Positions 44,723-55,443 are shown, counted from the first letter of the stretch. The stretch is 64,000 nucleotides of DNA from Burkholderia sp. L27(2015) (GCF_009765705.1 NZ_LMUX01000016.1:308837-372836); one strand, 5' to 3'. Program-made: numbers and translations. The notes: generated from the sequence alone by a model not told the origin.

Positions 44723-44814
44723 ACATTCGGTAGACATTCTTAGACCAAGCCGGGGCGAGACTCGACGCAACGCAACGCGACTCGACACACCCGGCACAAC
44801 ACAGGAAGAACACG

Positions 44815-46170
44815 ATGAGTCGTCGTTATTTTGGTACGGATGGCATACGCGGTCGGGTAGGCGATGCACCGATCACGCCCGATTTCGTCCTGCGTCTGGG
44901 TTATGCGGCCGGCAAGGTCTTGGCCGGAGCTGATCTGCGCAAAGGTGGCCAGCGCCCCACGGTACTGATCGGCAAGGACACGCGCGTGTCCGGCTATATG
45001 CTCGAGGCCGCGCTGGAAAGCGGGTTTTCTGCAGCCGGAGTCGACGTCATGCTGGCTGGCCCGATGCCCACTCCGGGCGTCGCGTACCTGACGCGGGCGT
45101 TGCGCCTGGCAGCGGGCGTGGTGATCAGCGCGTCGCACAATCCTTACTACGACAATGGCATCAAATTCTTTTCCGCCGACGGCAATAAATTGCCCGACGA
45201 AGTCGAAACCGAAATCGAGCAGCAACTGGACGAGCCTATGGTCTGCTCGGCGTCCGAGCAGCTCGGCAAGGCCCGACGGCTCGACGATGCGGCGGGGCGT
45301 TATATCGAATTTTGCAAAAGTACGTTCCCAGGCAATTTCGACCTGCGCGGCCTGAAACTCGTGATCGACTGCGCCCACGGCGCCGCCTACGACATCGCTC
45401 CCCACGTATTTCACGAGTTGGGCGCCGACGTGATTCCGATTGGCAATCAGCCCAACGGCTTCAATATCAACGATGGCTTCGGCGCAACCGCGCCGGACGC
45501 ACTGGCGCTGGCTGTGCGCGCCAACCACGCCGACCTCGGTATCGCGCTGGACGGCGATGCCGACCGGCTGCAGGTGATCGATGCGCAGGGGCGCTTATAC
45601 AATGGCGACGAGCTTCTTTACGTACTGGTGCGCGACCGCCTCTTGACCGACGGCAAAGTGGCGGGCGCGGTCGGCACCCTGATGACGAATATGGCGGTCG
45701 AAGTCGCGCTCAAAAAGCTCGGCGTGGGTTTCGTGCGTGCGGCGGTCGGCGACCGTTACGTGCTGGAGCAACTGCGCGAGCGAGGCTGGCAGTTGGGCGC
45801 CGAAGGCTCGGGGCATATTCTCTCGCTGGATCGGCATACCACGGGCGACGGCATCGTTTCGGCGCTGCTGGTGCTGGCCGCGATCAAGCGCTCCGGCCAG
45901 CAGCTCGACGAGATTCTCGACGGACTCACGCTGTTTCCGCAAAAACTCATCAATGTGCGCATGCAGCCCAACGCCAATTGGAAAGACAGCGCGGCGATCC
46001 AAACCGCCATCGCACAAGCGGAATCCGAGCTCGAAGGCAGCGGGCGCGTACTGATCCGGGCGTCGGGTACGGAGCCGGTGCTGCGCGTGATGGTCGAGGC
46101 GAGCAGCGAGAAAGCGGCGAAACATCATTCGGAAACCATTGCCAAAGTCGTGCGGGAGGCGACCGCCTGA
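44815..46170 (+). CDS. glmM: Phosphoglucosamine mutase
   Basis: Converts glucosamine-6-phosphate to glucosamine-1-phosphate for peptidoglycan and LPS. The 451-residue protein opens [14 protein letters not shown], has the phosphorylated Ser107 in [12 protein letters not shown], the metal loop DGDADR, the sugar loop GSGHI, and the phosphate-binding [14 protein letters not shown]. Length equals the family norm. It follows folP, as in E. coli and most Proteobacteria. Confidence 0.97.
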   Translation: MSRRYFGTDGIRGRVGDAPITPDFVLRLGYAAGKVLAGADLRKGGQRPTVLIGKDTRVSGYMLEAALESGFSAAGVDVMLAGPMPTPGVAYLTRALRLAAGVVISASHNPYYDNGIKFFSADGNKLPDEVETEIEQQLDEPMVCSASEQLGKARRLDDAAGRYIEFCKSTFPGNFDLRGLKLVIDCAHGAAYDIAPHVFHELGADVIPIGNQPNGFNINDGFGATAPDALALAVRANHADLGIALDGDADRLQVIDAQGRLYNGDELLYVLVRDRLLTDGKVAGAVGTLMTNMAVEVALKKLGVGFVRAAVGDRYVLEQLRERGWQLGAEGSGHILSLDRHTTGDGIVSALLVLAAIKRSGQQLDEILDGLTLFPQKLINVRMQPNANWKDSAAIQTAIAQAESELEGSGRVLIRASGTEPVLRVMVEASSEKAAKHHSETIAKVVREATA

Positions 46171-46197
46171 CGGGGCAGACGGGGCAGACGGGGCAGA
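46171..46197. repeat. Three tandem copies of a 9-bp repeat after glmM
   Basis: CGGGGCAGA occurs three times in exact tandem, starting one base past the glmM stop, and a fourth decayed copy (CAGGGGTTGA) may follow. It is a multiple of three, so slippage would not shift a frame if translated. It is too short for a functional assignment. Confidence 0.85.
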
Positions 46198-46284
46198 CAG
46201 GGGTTGACGGGTAGGGATTAGATACGGCCATGCAACATATGACGAAAGCGTGTCAGTAATATAATTGACATGCTAAGGGGCTGA

Positions 46285-46318
46285 TTGTCACGAGAGTGTC
46301 ATTTTCAAACCCTAAGCT
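46285..46318 (+). promoter_or_regulatory. Pho box and -10 of the pst operon
   Basis: Two PhoB half-sites in direct repeat, TTGTCAC (46285-46291) and GTGTCAT (46296-46302), are separated by GAGA, giving the 11-bp period of the Pho box (consensus CTGTCAT). A weak -10, TAAGCT (46313-46318), lies 10 bases beyond, the usual spacing where PhoB replaces the -35. It predicts induction of pstS in phosphate starvation. Confidence 0.82.
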
Positions 46319-46370
46319 TCGTGTCGAAATCTCGAATAATAATTTCCTGTCAACGCACGATGGAGTACAC

Positions 46371-47402
46371 ATGAATCTGATGAAAACGACGATCGCCGGC
46401 ATCGCTGGTGCAATGATGAGCACGGCGGTTTTCGCCGCCAACATCACCGGCGCTGGTAGCACGTTCGCCGCTCCGATTTATTCGAAATGGGCTGATTCGT
46501 ATCAGAAGGCTGGCGGCGGTCAGGTCAACTATCAAGGCATCGGCTCGGCTGGTGGGATCAAGCAAATTCTGGCCAAGACGGTGGATTTCGCCGGCTCGGA
46601 TATGCCCCTGAAAGACGATGAGCTGGCTAAAGACGGCCTGCTGCAATTCCCGACGGTAGTCGGCGGCGTGTTGCCGGTGGTGAACCTGCCGGGTATCAAC
46701 CCGGGCCAGCTCGTACTGAACGGCCAAGTGCTGGGCGATATCTATCTGGGCAAGATCACGAAATGGAATGACCCGGCGCTCGTCAAACTGAACCCGGGCC
46801 TCAAGCTCCCGGATACGGATATCGCGGTGGTGCGCCGTGCCGACGGTTCGGGCACCAGCTTCATTTGGACCAACTATTTGTCGAAAGTGAACGACGAATG
46901 GAAGACCAAGGTTGGCGAAGGCACCACGGTTAACTGGCCGGTTGGTACGGGCGGCAAGGGTAACGACGGCGTTGCTGCTTTCGTGCAGCGTCTGCCGGGC
47001 GCCATCGGCTACGTGGAATCGGCTTACGTCAAGCAAAACAAGATGACCTATGCCGACATGATCAACGCCGCGGGTACCAAGGTAACGCCAGATACCGATA
47101 CGTTCAAAGCGGCTGCTGCGGGCGCTGAATGGTCGAAGTCGTTTTACCAGATCCTGACCAACGAGCCGAGCAAGCAAGCATGGCCGATCGTGGGCGCGAC
47201 GTTCGTGCTGCTGTACAACACGCAAGACAAGCCGGACCAAGGCACGGAGACGCTGAAGTTCTTCGACTGGGCGCTGCAAAAGGGCTCGGCCCAAGCGGTT
47301 GCACTCGACTACATTCCGCTGCCGGAATCGGTCGTGAACCAGATCCGCGCGAAGTGGAAGGCCAATATCAAGGATGCATCGGGTAAGGCACTGACGCAGT
47401 AA
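46371..47402 (+). CDS. pstS: Phosphate ABC transporter substrate-binding protein
   Basis: Periplasmic high-affinity phosphate-binding protein, 343 residues. The signal peptide ends near VFAA, and the mature protein opens [21 protein letters not shown]. Phosphate contacts are seen in [16 protein letters not shown], and [13 protein letters not shown]. Length matches the family. The ATG at 46371 is used; the frame is open upstream through the Pho box and so cannot be coding there. First gene of pstSCAB-phoU-phoB-phoR. Confidence 0.96.
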   Translation: MNLMKTTIAGIAGAMMSTAVFAANITGAGSTFAAPIYSKWADSYQKAGGGQVNYQGIGSAGGIKQILAKTVDFAGSDMPLKDDELAKDGLLQFPTVVGGVLPVVNLPGINPGQLVLNGQVLGDIYLGKITKWNDPALVKLNPGLKLPDTDIAVVRRADGSGTSFIWTNYLSKVNDEWKTKVGEGTTVNWPVGTGGKGNDGVAAFVQRLPGAIGYVESAYVKQNKMTYADMINAAGTKVTPDTDTFKAAAAGAEWSKSFYQILTNEPSKQAWPIVGATFVLLYNTQDKPDQGTETLKFFDWALQKGSAQAVALDYIPLPESVVNQIRAKWKANIKDASGKALTQ

Positions 47403-47431
47403 GCAGCACACGTAGCGAAAGTAGCAATCAC

Positions 47432-47498
47432 AAGCGACGACGCTCCGCGGCGTTGCTTGGACGTTCAGCGCCACGGCGCGCGCCGTGGTGCTGAACGA
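47432..47498 (+). other. Two consecutive hairpins between pstS and pstC
   Basis: The first stem pairs CAAGCGACG (47432-47440) with CGTTGCTTG (47452-47460) with one G-U. The second pairs 16 bases (47463-47478) with 47483-47498 around GCGC with one G-U. No T-run follows. Such hairpins after pstS can protect its mRNA 3' end or partly stop transcription, so that the binding protein is made in excess over the permease. Confidence 0.6.
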
Positions 47499-47578
47499 AT
47501 CGATGTTAACGATGTTTCATGGTGCGTGCCCGCGGGTGTCCGTAGGTTCGCATCGTGCATCACTTGCAACAGGCTGAT

Positions 47579-48562
47579 ATGTCTGACCTCAATCTCCCAG
47601 TGAATCAGGCCGGCGCAGTGTCGCGGCGCAGGCCCAATCGTGGCGCGGACGTGGTCTTCGGGACCCTCGCGCGTCTTGCTGCACTGGTCACGCTGTTATT
47701 GCTGGGCGGCATTATCCTGTCGCTGGTCTATGCCTCCTTCCCCACGCTGAAACAATTCGGCTTGGGGTTTTTGTGGCATAGCGAGTGGGATCCTCCTTCC
47801 GACAAGTTTGGCGCATTGGTGCCCATCTACGGCACTATCGTCACCTCGGTCATCGCCTTGCTCATCGCTGTCCCGGTCAGTTTCGGGATCGCCTTGTTTC
47901 TTACCGAACTCGCGCCTGCCTGGTTGCGTCGTCCGCTGGGCACGGCCATAGAATTGCTCGCCGCAGTGCCGTCCATCGTCTACGGCATGTGGGGGCTGCT
48001 GGTGTTTTCGCCGATTTTTGCGAGCTACGTCGAAAAGCCGTTGGGCCATGTGCTCGGGCCGATCCCGATTATCGGTGCGCTTTTCTCCGGGCCACCGATC
48101 GGCATCGGCTTGCTGATCGCGGGCATTATCCTCGCGATCATGATCATCCCTTACGTCGCGGCGGTCATGCGCGATGTGTTTGAAGTCACGCCGGTGCTGC
48201 TCAAGGAGTCGGCCTACGGGATCGGCTGCACCACCTGGGAAGTGATGTGGAAAGTGGTGTTGCCCTATACCAAGTCGGGCGTGATGGGCGGCGTGATGCT
48301 GGGCCTGGGCCGTGCGCTGGGCGAGACGATGGCGGTGACCTTCGTGATCGGCAACACCAACTTGCTTAACGACGTCTCGCTATTCTCCCCGGGCAACAGC
48401 ATTACCTCGGCGCTCGCCAACGAATTCGGCGAAGCGAGCCCGGGCTTGCATACGTCGGCGTTGATGGAGCTGGGCTTGATACTGTTCGTGATCACCTTCA
48501 TCGTACTGGCGCTGTCCAAGCTGATGTTGCTGCGTCTGGAAAAAAATGAGGGTGGAAAATGA
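47579..48562 (+). CDS. pstC: Phosphate ABC transporter permease PstC
   Basis: Inner-membrane permease subunit, 327 residues, six membrane segments. The BPD_transp_1 loop that docks the ATPase is seen in [30 protein letters not shown], followed by [21 protein letters not shown] at 47579 (MSDLNLPV) was preferred over an in-frame GTG at 47555, because relatives begin MSDL and the extra eight residues show no conservation. Its end overlaps pstA by four bases. Confidence 0.95.
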   Translation: MSDLNLPVNQAGAVSRRRPNRGADVVFGTLARLAALVTLLLLGGIILSLVYASFPTLKQFGLGFLWHSEWDPPSDKFGALVPIYGTIVTSVIALLIAVPVSFGIALFLTELAPAWLRRPLGTAIELLAAVPSIVYGMWGLLVFSPIFASYVEKPLGHVLGPIPIIGALFSGPPIGIGLLIAGIILAIMIIPYVAAVMRDVFEVTPVLLKESAYGIGCTTWEVMWKVVLPYTKSGVMGGVMLGLGRALGETMAVTFVIGNTNLLNDVSLFSPGNSITSALANEFGEASPGLHTSALMELGLILFVITFIVLALSKLMLLRLEKNEGGK

Positions 48563-49467
48563 CCAACCCCGTGAGTAACCAGACTATGGAATTGCGTTCC
48601 GCCATGCCGCACGACGACCGTGACGCGGTCAAGCGACGCATGCAGCGCAGCCGGCGCCGCAAAAACGCGATTGCGCTGACGCTCTCGCTCGCGGCGATGG
48701 CCTTCGGCCTGTTGTGGCTGATCTGGATCTTGTGGACCACGATCACGCTGGGCATCGGCGGCATGTCGATGGATCTGTTCACCCAGTCCACGCCGGCGCC
48801 GGGCGCCGACGATGGCGGCTTGGCCAACGCGATTGCCGGTAGCTTCATGATGGTCGGCTTGGCTACCGTGTTCGGCGCGCCGCTGGGCGTCATGGCCGGA
48901 GTCTATCTTGCCGAATACGGCCACGGGCGTTGGCTCGCCAGCATCACGCGCTTTATCAACGACATTTTGCTGTCGGCGCCGTCGATCGTAATCGGCTTGT
49001 TCGTCTATACGGTGGTGGTGGCGCAGGCGGGTAAATTCAGCGGCTGGGCGGGCGTGGTGGCCCTGGCCTTGCTGGAAATTCCGATCGTGATACGCACCAC
49101 CGAAAACATGCTGAAACTGGTGCCCAATGCATTGCGGGAAGCCGCGTTCGCACTCGGCACGCCAAAATGGAAAGTGGTTGCGGCCATCACGTTAAAGGCA
49201 TCGATCGGCGGCATCATGACGGGCGTACTGCTGGCCATCGCCCGGATTGCCGGCGAAACTGCGCCGTTGTTGTTCACGGCTCTGTCGAACCAGTTTTTCA
49301 GTCTCAATTTGAGCGAGCCTATCGCCAATTTGCCGGTCACCATCTACAAGTTTGCCTTGAGTCCCTATCCGCATTGGCAGCAATTGGCCTGGGCTGGGGT
49401 GTTCCTGATCACGGTGGGCGTACTGGGACTGAACATCCTGGCGCGCGTAATTTTTTCCAAGAAATGA
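48559..49467 (+). CDS. pstA: Phosphate ABC transporter permease PstA
   Basis: Second permease, 302 residues. After a basic N-terminal cytosolic stretch ([12 protein letters not shown]) come six membrane segments. The ATPase-docking loop reads [26 protein letters not shown], followed by [16 protein letters not shown]. It starts in an ATGA overlap with pstC (48559-48562), which implies coupled translation and equal dosage of the two permeases. Confidence 0.95.
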   Translation: MTNPVSNQTMELRSAMPHDDRDAVKRRMQRSRRRKNAIALTLSLAAMAFGLLWLIWILWTTITLGIGGMSMDLFTQSTPAPGADDGGLANAIAGSFMMVGLATVFGAPLGVMAGVYLAEYGHGRWLASITRFINDILLSAPSIVIGLFVYTVVVAQAGKFSGWAGVVALALLEIPIVIRTTENMLKLVPNALREAAFALGTPKWKVVAAITLKASIGGIMTGVLLAIARIAGETAPLLFTALSNQFFSLNLSEPIANLPVTIYKFALSPYPHWQQLAWAGVFLITVGVLGLNILARVIFSKK

Positions 49468-49480
49468 GAGGCGCCACAAG

Positions 49481-50302
49481 ATGAGTTTCGCGCAAAATGC
49501 CTTCGTGGCGCAGCCCCGTAACTTGCATGCCGAGTCCCTGATGGATCAGAAACCAAAAATCGAGGTGAATAACCTCAACTTCTTCTACGGCAAGTACCAC
49601 GCCTTGAAGAATATCAATTTGCGGATTCCGGAAAGCAAGGTCACCGCATTCATCGGCCCGTCCGGTTGCGGCAAGTCCACCTTGTTGCGCACCTTCAACA
49701 AGATGTACGCGCTCTACCCGGAGCAGCGCGCCGAAGGCGAAATCATGATGGACGGCGAGAACCTGCTCGACACCACTCAGGATATCTCGCTGCTGCGCGC
49801 GCGCGTGGGCATGGTGTTCCAGAAGCCGACACCGTTCCCGATGTCGATCTACGACAACATCGCATTCGGCGTGCGCATGTTCGAAAACCTGTCGCGCTCG
49901 GAAATGGACGACCGGGTGGAATGGGCGTTGACCAAGGCCGCGCTCTGGACCGAGGCGAAGGACAAGTTGCAGCAAAGCGGCTACGGCCTCTCGGGTGGCC
50001 AGCAGCAGCGCTTGTGTATCGCCCGCGGTATCGCGATTCGCCCCGAAGTGCTGTTGCTTGACGAACCGTGCTCGGCGCTGGACCCGATTTCGACCGGGCG
50101 GATCGAGGAGCTGATCGCCGAGTTGAAAGATGAATACACGGTGGTGATCGTCACACACAACATGCAGCAAGCAGCGCGCTGCTCGGACTACACTGCGTAT
50201 ATGTATCTGGGCGAACTGATCGAGTTCGGCGAAACCGAAAAGATCTTTATTAAACCGGTTCGCAAAGAAACCGAAGATTACATTACTGGACGCTTTGGTT
50301 AA
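49481..50302 (+). CDS. pstB: Phosphate ABC transporter ATP-binding protein PstB
   Basis: ATPase of the phosphate importer, 273 residues. It has Walker [10 protein letters not shown], the Q-loop [16 protein letters not shown] (a PstB hallmark), signature [15 protein letters not shown], Walker [14 protein letters not shown], and switch His in [14 protein letters not shown] lies 9 bases before the ATG. A second in-frame Met (MDQKPK) 20 residues later is an alternative start, since the first 20 residues precede the usual N-terminus. Confidence 0.96.
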   Translation: MSFAQNAFVAQPRNLHAESLMDQKPKIEVNNLNFFYGKYHALKNINLRIPESKVTAFIGPSGCGKSTLLRTFNKMYALYPEQRAEGEIMMDGENLLDTTQDISLLRARVGMVFQKPTPFPMSIYDNIAFGVRMFENLSRSEMDDRVEWALTKAALWTEAKDKLQQSGYGLSGGQQQRLCIARGIAIRPEVLLLDEPCSALDPISTGRIEELIAELKDEYTVVIVTHNMQQAARCSDYTAYMYLGELIEFGETEKIFIKPVRKETEDYITGRFG

Positions 50303-50331
50303 GCGCCTGACCACTAGATAGGAGCGCATCC

Positions 50332-51036
50332 ATGTCCGATAAACATTTGTCCAGCCAGTTCGACGCAGACCTGAACGCCATTAGTTCCAAGGTGCTCGAA
50401 ATGGGAGGGTTGGTAGAGTCGCAGATTATTACTGCGATGCAGGCGCTGAACCGCTTCGACGTGGAAATTGCTGACCGCGTGATCGAGGCCGAGCATCGTC
50501 TGAACCTGATGGAAGTCCAGATCGACGAAGAGTGCAGCAACATCATCGCGCGCCGCCAGCCCGCCGCGCGCGATCTGCGCTTGCTGATGGCGTTTTCGAA
50601 AGCCGTCGCCAATCTCGAACGTGCCGGCGACGAAGCCGAGAAAATCGCCAAGCGGACCAAGCGCATCCTCGAAGATGGCAATGCCCGCACGGTCAATATC
50701 ACCGAGATCAAGATGTCGGGCGAGATGGCCGTCAATCTGCTGCGCCACGCGCTCGATGCGCTGGCTCGGCTCGACACGGTGGCCGCAGCCCAGATCATGC
50801 GGGACGACAAGGCGATCGATGAGGAATTTCGCGCGTTCGTGCGCAAATTGGTCACCTACATGATGGAAGATCCGCGCACGATTTCGGTCGGGCTCGATTA
50901 TCTGTTTATCGCCAAAGCCATCGAACGGATCGGCGACCACGCGAAAAATCTCGCAGAGCTGATCATTTATATCGTCAAGGGTATCGATGTGCGTCACGTT
51001 CCACGCGACCAGCTAGAACGCGAAGCGCTTGGTTAA
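50332..51036 (+). CDS. phoU: Phosphate signalling protein PhoU
   Basis: Links PstB occupancy to PhoR and so represses the Pho regulon when phosphate is plentiful. The 234-residue all-helical protein has two PhoU repeats, each with the metal-binding E/DxxxD pattern (ANLERAGDEAEKIAKRTK and KAIERIGDHAKNLAELI). ATAGGAG lies 7 bases before the ATG. Thirty bases separate it from pstB. Confidence 0.96.
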   Translation: MSDKHLSSQFDADLNAISSKVLEMGGLVESQIITAMQALNRFDVEIADRVIEAEHRLNLMEVQIDEECSNIIARRQPAARDLRLLMAFSKAVANLERAGDEAEKIAKRTKRILEDGNARTVNITEIKMSGEMAVNLLRHALDALARLDTVAAAQIMRDDKAIDEEFRAFVRKLVTYMMEDPRTISVGLDYLFIAKAIERIGDHAKNLAELIIYIVKGIDVRHVPRDQLEREALG

Positions 51037-51070
51037 ATCCACTTTTTAAAGAGAAGATATCGAGGTGCCA

Positions 51071-51772
51071 ATGCCCAGCAGTATTCTCGTCGTCGAAGAC
51101 GAGCCAGCGATATCCGAATTGATTTCGGTCAATCTCCAGCACGCGGGGCACTGTGCAATCCGCGCGTACAACGCCGAACAAGCGCAAAGCTTGATCAGCG
51201 ATGTCCTGCCGGACCTCGTGTTGCTCGATTGGATGCTGCCAGGTAAGTCGGGCATCAACTTTGCGCGCGATTTGCGCACCAACGAGCGGACCAAGCACAT
51301 CCCCATCATCATGCTGACTGCGCGTGGCGATGAACAGGATAAAGTGCTGGGGCTGGAAATCGGCGCCGACGACTACGTCACCAAGCCGTTCTCGCCCAAA
51401 GAGCTGATGGCGCGCATCAAGGCCGTGCTGCGCCGTCGTGCGCCGCAACTGACCGAAGACGTGGTGGCCATCAACGGCTTGCGGCTCGATCCGGCCACGC
51501 ATCGGGTGGCGGCTCAGCACTCGGGCGAAGAGATCAAACTGGAACTCGGTCCGACCGAATTCCGCCTGCTGCATTTCTTCATGACACACCCCGAGCGGGT
51601 GCACAGCCGCACCCAGTTGCTCGATCAGGTCTGGGGCGATCACGTGTTCGTCGAAGAGCGTACGGTGGACGTGCATATCAAGCGTCTGCGTGCTTCGCTT
51701 AAACCGGCCGGCCGCGATGCTATGATCGAAACGGTGCGGGGTAGCGGCTACCGGTTGGCAAAAGCGAGCTGA
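51071..51772 (+). CDS. phoB: Phosphate regulon response regulator PhoB
   Basis: OmpR-family activator that binds Pho boxes. The 233-residue protein has a receiver domain with acidic pocket EDE (9-11), phosphoacceptor Asp53 in VLLDWMLPG, and Lys in VTKPFSPKELMARI. The winged-helix domain ends VDVHIKRLRASL and RGSGYRL. GAGG 5 bases upstream supports ATG 51071 over GTG 51065. The sites it should bind precede pstS and olsB in this window. Confidence 0.96.
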   Translation: MPSSILVVEDEPAISELISVNLQHAGHCAIRAYNAEQAQSLISDVLPDLVLLDWMLPGKSGINFARDLRTNERTKHIPIIMLTARGDEQDKVLGLEIGADDYVTKPFSPKELMARIKAVLRRRAPQLTEDVVAINGLRLDPATHRVAAQHSGEEIKLELGPTEFRLLHFFMTHPERVHSRTQLLDQVWGDHVFVEERTVDVHIKRLRASLKPAGRDAMIETVRGSGYRLAKAS

Positions 51773-51898
51773 TGGGCCGGCGAGAGGGGCGGCCGGAACG
51801 CGGGGCAGCTACCGAAACTCGTCACTGACAATTCGACGTCGACGATTCGACGCCGAAATAAAATTGCCGTACTTTTCGCCTGTTCCGGGCTCATTGCC

Positions 51899-53224
51899 AT
51901 GAATATAATTTGGGCGCGCTCGATAGCGTCCTTGCTCCTGCTCACACTACTGGCGGCGCTGACCACGGTGATCACCGGTAGCGTCAAGCTGGGCCTGGGC
52001 TTTGCGGTACTGGTGCTGTCTATCAACACGCTGTTCAATACCTTCCATGCGCAGCGCCTGTGGCGCCTGCTCGAAGCACCGGTATACGGCGAAGTGCCGG
52101 ACGCACCCGGCATCTGGGGCGAAATCTACTACCGCCTGCACAAGTTGGCCAAACGCTGGCATGCACAGGTGCGTCAAGTCGAGCAGCAGCACTCGCGCTT
52201 TATCCAGGCCATGCAGGCTTCGCCCTACGGCGTGGTGATGCTCGACGACACCAACCAGATCGAATGGTGCAACGCGCTGGCCGAATTGCACTTCGGACTC
52301 GACGCGCGCCGCGATGTGCGTCAGCAAATCACGCATCTGGTCCGGCAGCCGCAATTCGTACGCTATCTGGGGAACCGGCGCTTTGACGACGCGCTGCGCA
52401 TGCAGGGCATGGGCGCGAAGCGGCAGTACGTGCTGGGGTTGCAGGTGGTGCCTTATGGCGATCACCGCAAGCTGCTGCTCACACAGGACATTACCGAGCT
52501 GGAACGCACCGATGCCATGCGGCGCGATTTTGTCGCCAATGTTTCACACGAATTGAAGACGCCGCTAACGGTGCTCTCGGGCTTTCTGGAAACGATGCGC
52601 GAGTTGCCGCTGGACGAAGCGGAGCGGGCTCGCTATCTCGATATCATGCAGCAACAGGCCGGGCGGATGCAGTACATCGTCAGCGATTTGCTGGTGCTGG
52701 CCAAGCTCGAAGGCGATGCCCGGCCGCCGCAAGATGCGACGATCAACATGCCCGCGGTCTTGAGCCATCTGCGCGAAGACCTGAAGGTGCTGTCGGACGG
52801 CGCGCATCGCCTCAGCTTCGAGGTCGACGAGACAATCACGCTGTTGGGCGCGGAATCCGAGATCATGTCGGCCCTTGGCAACTTGATCAGCAATGCGGTG
52901 CGTTATACCCCGGCGGGCGGCCAGATCAGCGTGAGCTGGAAGGACGAGCACGGATGCGCGGAGTTCAGCGTACGCGACACCGGAATCGGTATCCCTTCGG
53001 AACACATTCCGCGCCTGACCGAGCGTTTCTATCGGGTAGACGGCAGCCGTTCACGCGACACCGGCGGCACCGGGCTAGGCCTGGCGATCGTCAAACATGT
53101 GCTGCAGCGCCACGAGGCGCATCTGAACGTGACCAGCGAAGAAGGGCGGGGTAGCGAATTCACGGTACGATTCCCGCCGCACCGCACGGTGCACCTGGAG
53201 ACCGCGGCGGTCAGCGAGGTTTGA
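51899..53224 (+). CDS. phoR: Phosphate regulon sensor histidine kinase PhoR
   Basis: Membrane kinase for PhoB, 441 residues. Two N-terminal membrane segments (about 7-26 and 29-47) have almost no periplasmic loop, as is usual for PhoR, which senses through PstSCAB-PhoU. A DUF3329-like linker and a PAS domain (about 95-195) follow. The HisKA domain has phosphoacceptor His217 in VSHELKTPLTVL. The HATPase has an N box GNLISNAVRYTP, VRDTGIGIP, and GGTGLGLAIVKHV. The gene begins 126 bases after phoB. Confidence 0.95.
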   Translation: MNIIWARSIASLLLLTLLAALTTVITGSVKLGLGFAVLVLSINTLFNTFHAQRLWRLLEAPVYGEVPDAPGIWGEIYYRLHKLAKRWHAQVRQVEQQHSRFIQAMQASPYGVVMLDDTNQIEWCNALAELHFGLDARRDVRQQITHLVRQPQFVRYLGNRRFDDALRMQGMGAKRQYVLGLQVVPYGDHRKLLLTQDITELERTDAMRRDFVANVSHELKTPLTVLSGFLETMRELPLDEAERARYLDIMQQQAGRMQYIVSDLLVLAKLEGDARPPQDATINMPAVLSHLREDLKVLSDGAHRLSFEVDETITLLGAESEIMSALGNLISNAVRYTPAGGQISVSWKDEHGCAEFSVRDTGIGIPSEHIPRLTERFYRVDGSRSRDTGGTGLGLAIVKHVLQRHEAHLNVTSEEGRGSEFTVRFPPHRTVHLETAAVSEV

Positions 53225-53300
53225 TTGGGGCACCGGCGCAGGGCACCCGCACGGAGCACCGGCGTGGCACCTGCGCGGGGTGGCGAAGCCCACTCCCTAT

Positions 53301-55403
53301 CTAACTACAGAATTTCGCCAGCAGCCCTAACTGTGCATTGCGCGAGCTCTTGCCCGAACGCCGGCGTTGATAGTGACCGTCCCTTTGCATCAACCACGCG
53401 GCCTGATTGTCCCCGAGCAGCGCCGACAAGCCCTCCGCGATCACGCGACGCTTGAGGCGACGGTCCAGCACCGGGAACGCCACCTCGATGCGGCGGAACA
53501 GATTGCGGTCCATCCAGTCGGCGCTGGACAGGTAGACGTTCTCACTGCCATCGGCGTAAAAATAATAGATACGGTGATGTTCGAGAAACCGTCCCACGAC
53601 TGAGCGTACCGTGATGTTCTCCGACAAACCGGGCACGCCCGGTTGCAGCGCGCACACGCCCCGCACGATCAAGTCGATCTGGACGCCAGCCTGCGACGCT
53701 TCGTATAGCTGCGCAATCACGGTCGGCTCGAGCAGCGCGTTCATCTTGGCGACGATGCGGGCTCGCTTGCCGGCACGTGCATTCGCCACTTCCGCCTCGA
53801 TCGCCTCGCCCAGTTTCACGTGCAGCGTGAACGGCGACTGCCAGAGCCTGCTGAGTTGCAACTGTCCGCCGATGCCGGTCAGTTGCTGGAATACGCGATG
53901 GACGTCCTCACACATCTGCGGTTCGGACGTCATCAGGCCGAAATCGGTATAGAGGCGAGCGGTGCGCGGATGATAATTGCCGGTGCCCAGATGCACATAG
54001 CGGCGCAATTGCGCGCGGCCGTCGCGCTCCGTACGGCGCACGATCAGCATCATCTTCGCGTGGCATTTGTGGCCGACCACGCCATAGACGACGTGCGCGC
54101 CGACCGCTTCGAGCTGCGATGCCCAATTGATATTCGTTTCTTCGTCGAAGCGCGCGAGCAACTCGACCACCACCGTGACTTCCTTGCCGTTGCGTGCCGC
54201 TTGCATCAGCGCGTCCATCAGCGGCGAATCGGTGCCGGTGCGATAGATGGTCTGCTTGATGGCGACCACGTTGGGATCCTTGGCCGCTTGCAGCAACAAC
54301 TCCAGTACCGGTTGAAAGCTCTCGTAAGGGTGATGCAGCAGGATATCGCCCTGGTCGATCGTCTCGAACATGGACGGATTGTTTTCCAGCTTCTGCGGCA
54401 TGGCCGGCGCATGGGGAATGAATTTCAGGTCGGGCCGGTCGACCATTTCCGGCAGCGACATCAAGCGCACCAGATTCACCGGGCCGTCGACCCGATAGCA
54501 ATCGCGCTCGCTCAGCCCGCTTTCGTCGAGCAAACGGCGCACCAGGTGCGGTGGCGTGGTGGCCGACACTTCCAGCCGCACCGCGTTGCCGAGATGGCGG
54601 GCCGGCAACTCGCCTTGAAGCGCGACCCGCAGGTTGGTAATTTCGTCCTCGTCGACGAATAACTCGCTGTTGCGCGTGATCCGGAATTGCGTGCAACCGC
54701 GTACGGTCAGCCCCGGAAACAATTCGCCGACAAAGTGCTGCATGAACGACGACAGCAGCACGAAGCCGTGCGGATAACCGGACATGGCCTCGGGCATGCG
54801 CACCAGGCGCGGCAACGCCCGCGGCGCCTGCACGATGCCCATGATGGCCTTGCGCCCGAATGCGTCGCTGCCCTCAAGTTCGACCACGAAGTTCAGGCTC
54901 TTGTTCAGCACGCGTGGGAACGGGTGCGCCGGATCGAGGCCGATCGGCGTGAGCACCGGCAGGACTTCGTTCAGGAAATAGTCACGCGCCCATTCGGTCT
55001 GCGCGGGGTTCCACGAGTCGGCCATGTGGAAAAAGATGCCTTCCTCCTCGAGCGCCGGAAACACGATGTCCTGCAGTACCGAATACTGCTTCTGGACATT
55101 CTTGTGGGCCCGGTCGACCACCAGCGCATACACCTGCTGCAGCGACATGCCGTCGGGCGAGAGCGCGCCTGGGTTATCGCGCATCTGCTCCTGGATTCCG
55201 GCCATACGGACTTCAAAGAATTCGTCGAGGTTGCTGCTGGTGATGCAGATAAAACGCAGCCGCTCAAGTAATGGAACCGCGGGGTCGCCGGCTTGTGCGA
55301 GCACACGTTCATTGAAGCTCAGAATGCCGAGCTCGCGGTTCAACAGAGGATATTGCATCGATAGGGCAGGATAAGATGGATTTTCGGTAGGGTGCACGGA
55401 CAT
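53301..55403 (-). CDS. ppk: Polyphosphate kinase 1
   Basis: Makes polyphosphate from ATP reversibly. The 700-residue protein has the four PPK1 domains: the N-terminal helical part (LNRELGILSFNERVLAQA, SSNLDEFFEVRMAG), the middle domain, and the two phospholipase-D-like C domains with the autophosphorylated His region (VGHKCHAKMMLIVRR) and YVHLGTGNYHPRTARLYTDFGL. The start at 55403 was preferred over GTG 55433; ATG 55358 (MQYPLLNREL) is equally plausible. It runs against phoR and is divergent from ppx, 123 bases away. Confidence 0.95.
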   Translation of the reverse strand: MSVHPTENPSYPALSMQYPLLNRELGILSFNERVLAQAGDPAVPLLERLRFICITSSNLDEFFEVRMAGIQEQMRDNPGALSPDGMSLQQVYALVVDRAHKNVQKQYSVLQDIVFPALEEEGIFFHMADSWNPAQTEWARDYFLNEVLPVLTPIGLDPAHPFPRVLNKSLNFVVELEGSDAFGRKAIMGIVQAPRALPRLVRMPEAMSGYPHGFVLLSSFMQHFVGELFPGLTVRGCTQFRITRNSELFVDEDEITNLRVALQGELPARHLGNAVRLEVSATTPPHLVRRLLDESGLSERDCYRVDGPVNLVRLMSLPEMVDRPDLKFIPHAPAMPQKLENNPSMFETIDQGDILLHHPYESFQPVLELLLQAAKDPNVVAIKQTIYRTGTDSPLMDALMQAARNGKEVTVVVELLARFDEETNINWASQLEAVGAHVVYGVVGHKCHAKMMLIVRRTERDGRAQLRRYVHLGTGNYHPRTARLYTDFGLMTSEPQMCEDVHRVFQQLTGIGGQLQLSRLWQSPFTLHVKLGEAIEAEVANARAGKRARIVAKMNALLEPTVIAQLYEASQAGVQIDLIVRGVCALQPGVPGLSENITVRSVVGRFLEHHRIYYFYADGSENVYLSSADWMDRNLFRRIEVAFPVLDRRLKRRVIAEGLSALLGDNQAAWLMQRDGHYQRRRSGKSSRNAQLGLLAKFCS

Positions 55404-55428
55404 TCTCACAGTATCATTACGCGTGCAC

Positions 55429-55443
55429 GACACTTATAGTGTC
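55429..55443. repeat. Inverted repeat between ppk and ppx
   Basis: GACACT and AGTGTC pair around TAT within the divergent ppk-ppx promoter region. It may be an operator for one or both genes. It does not have the direct-repeat layout of a Pho box. Confidence 0.35.
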
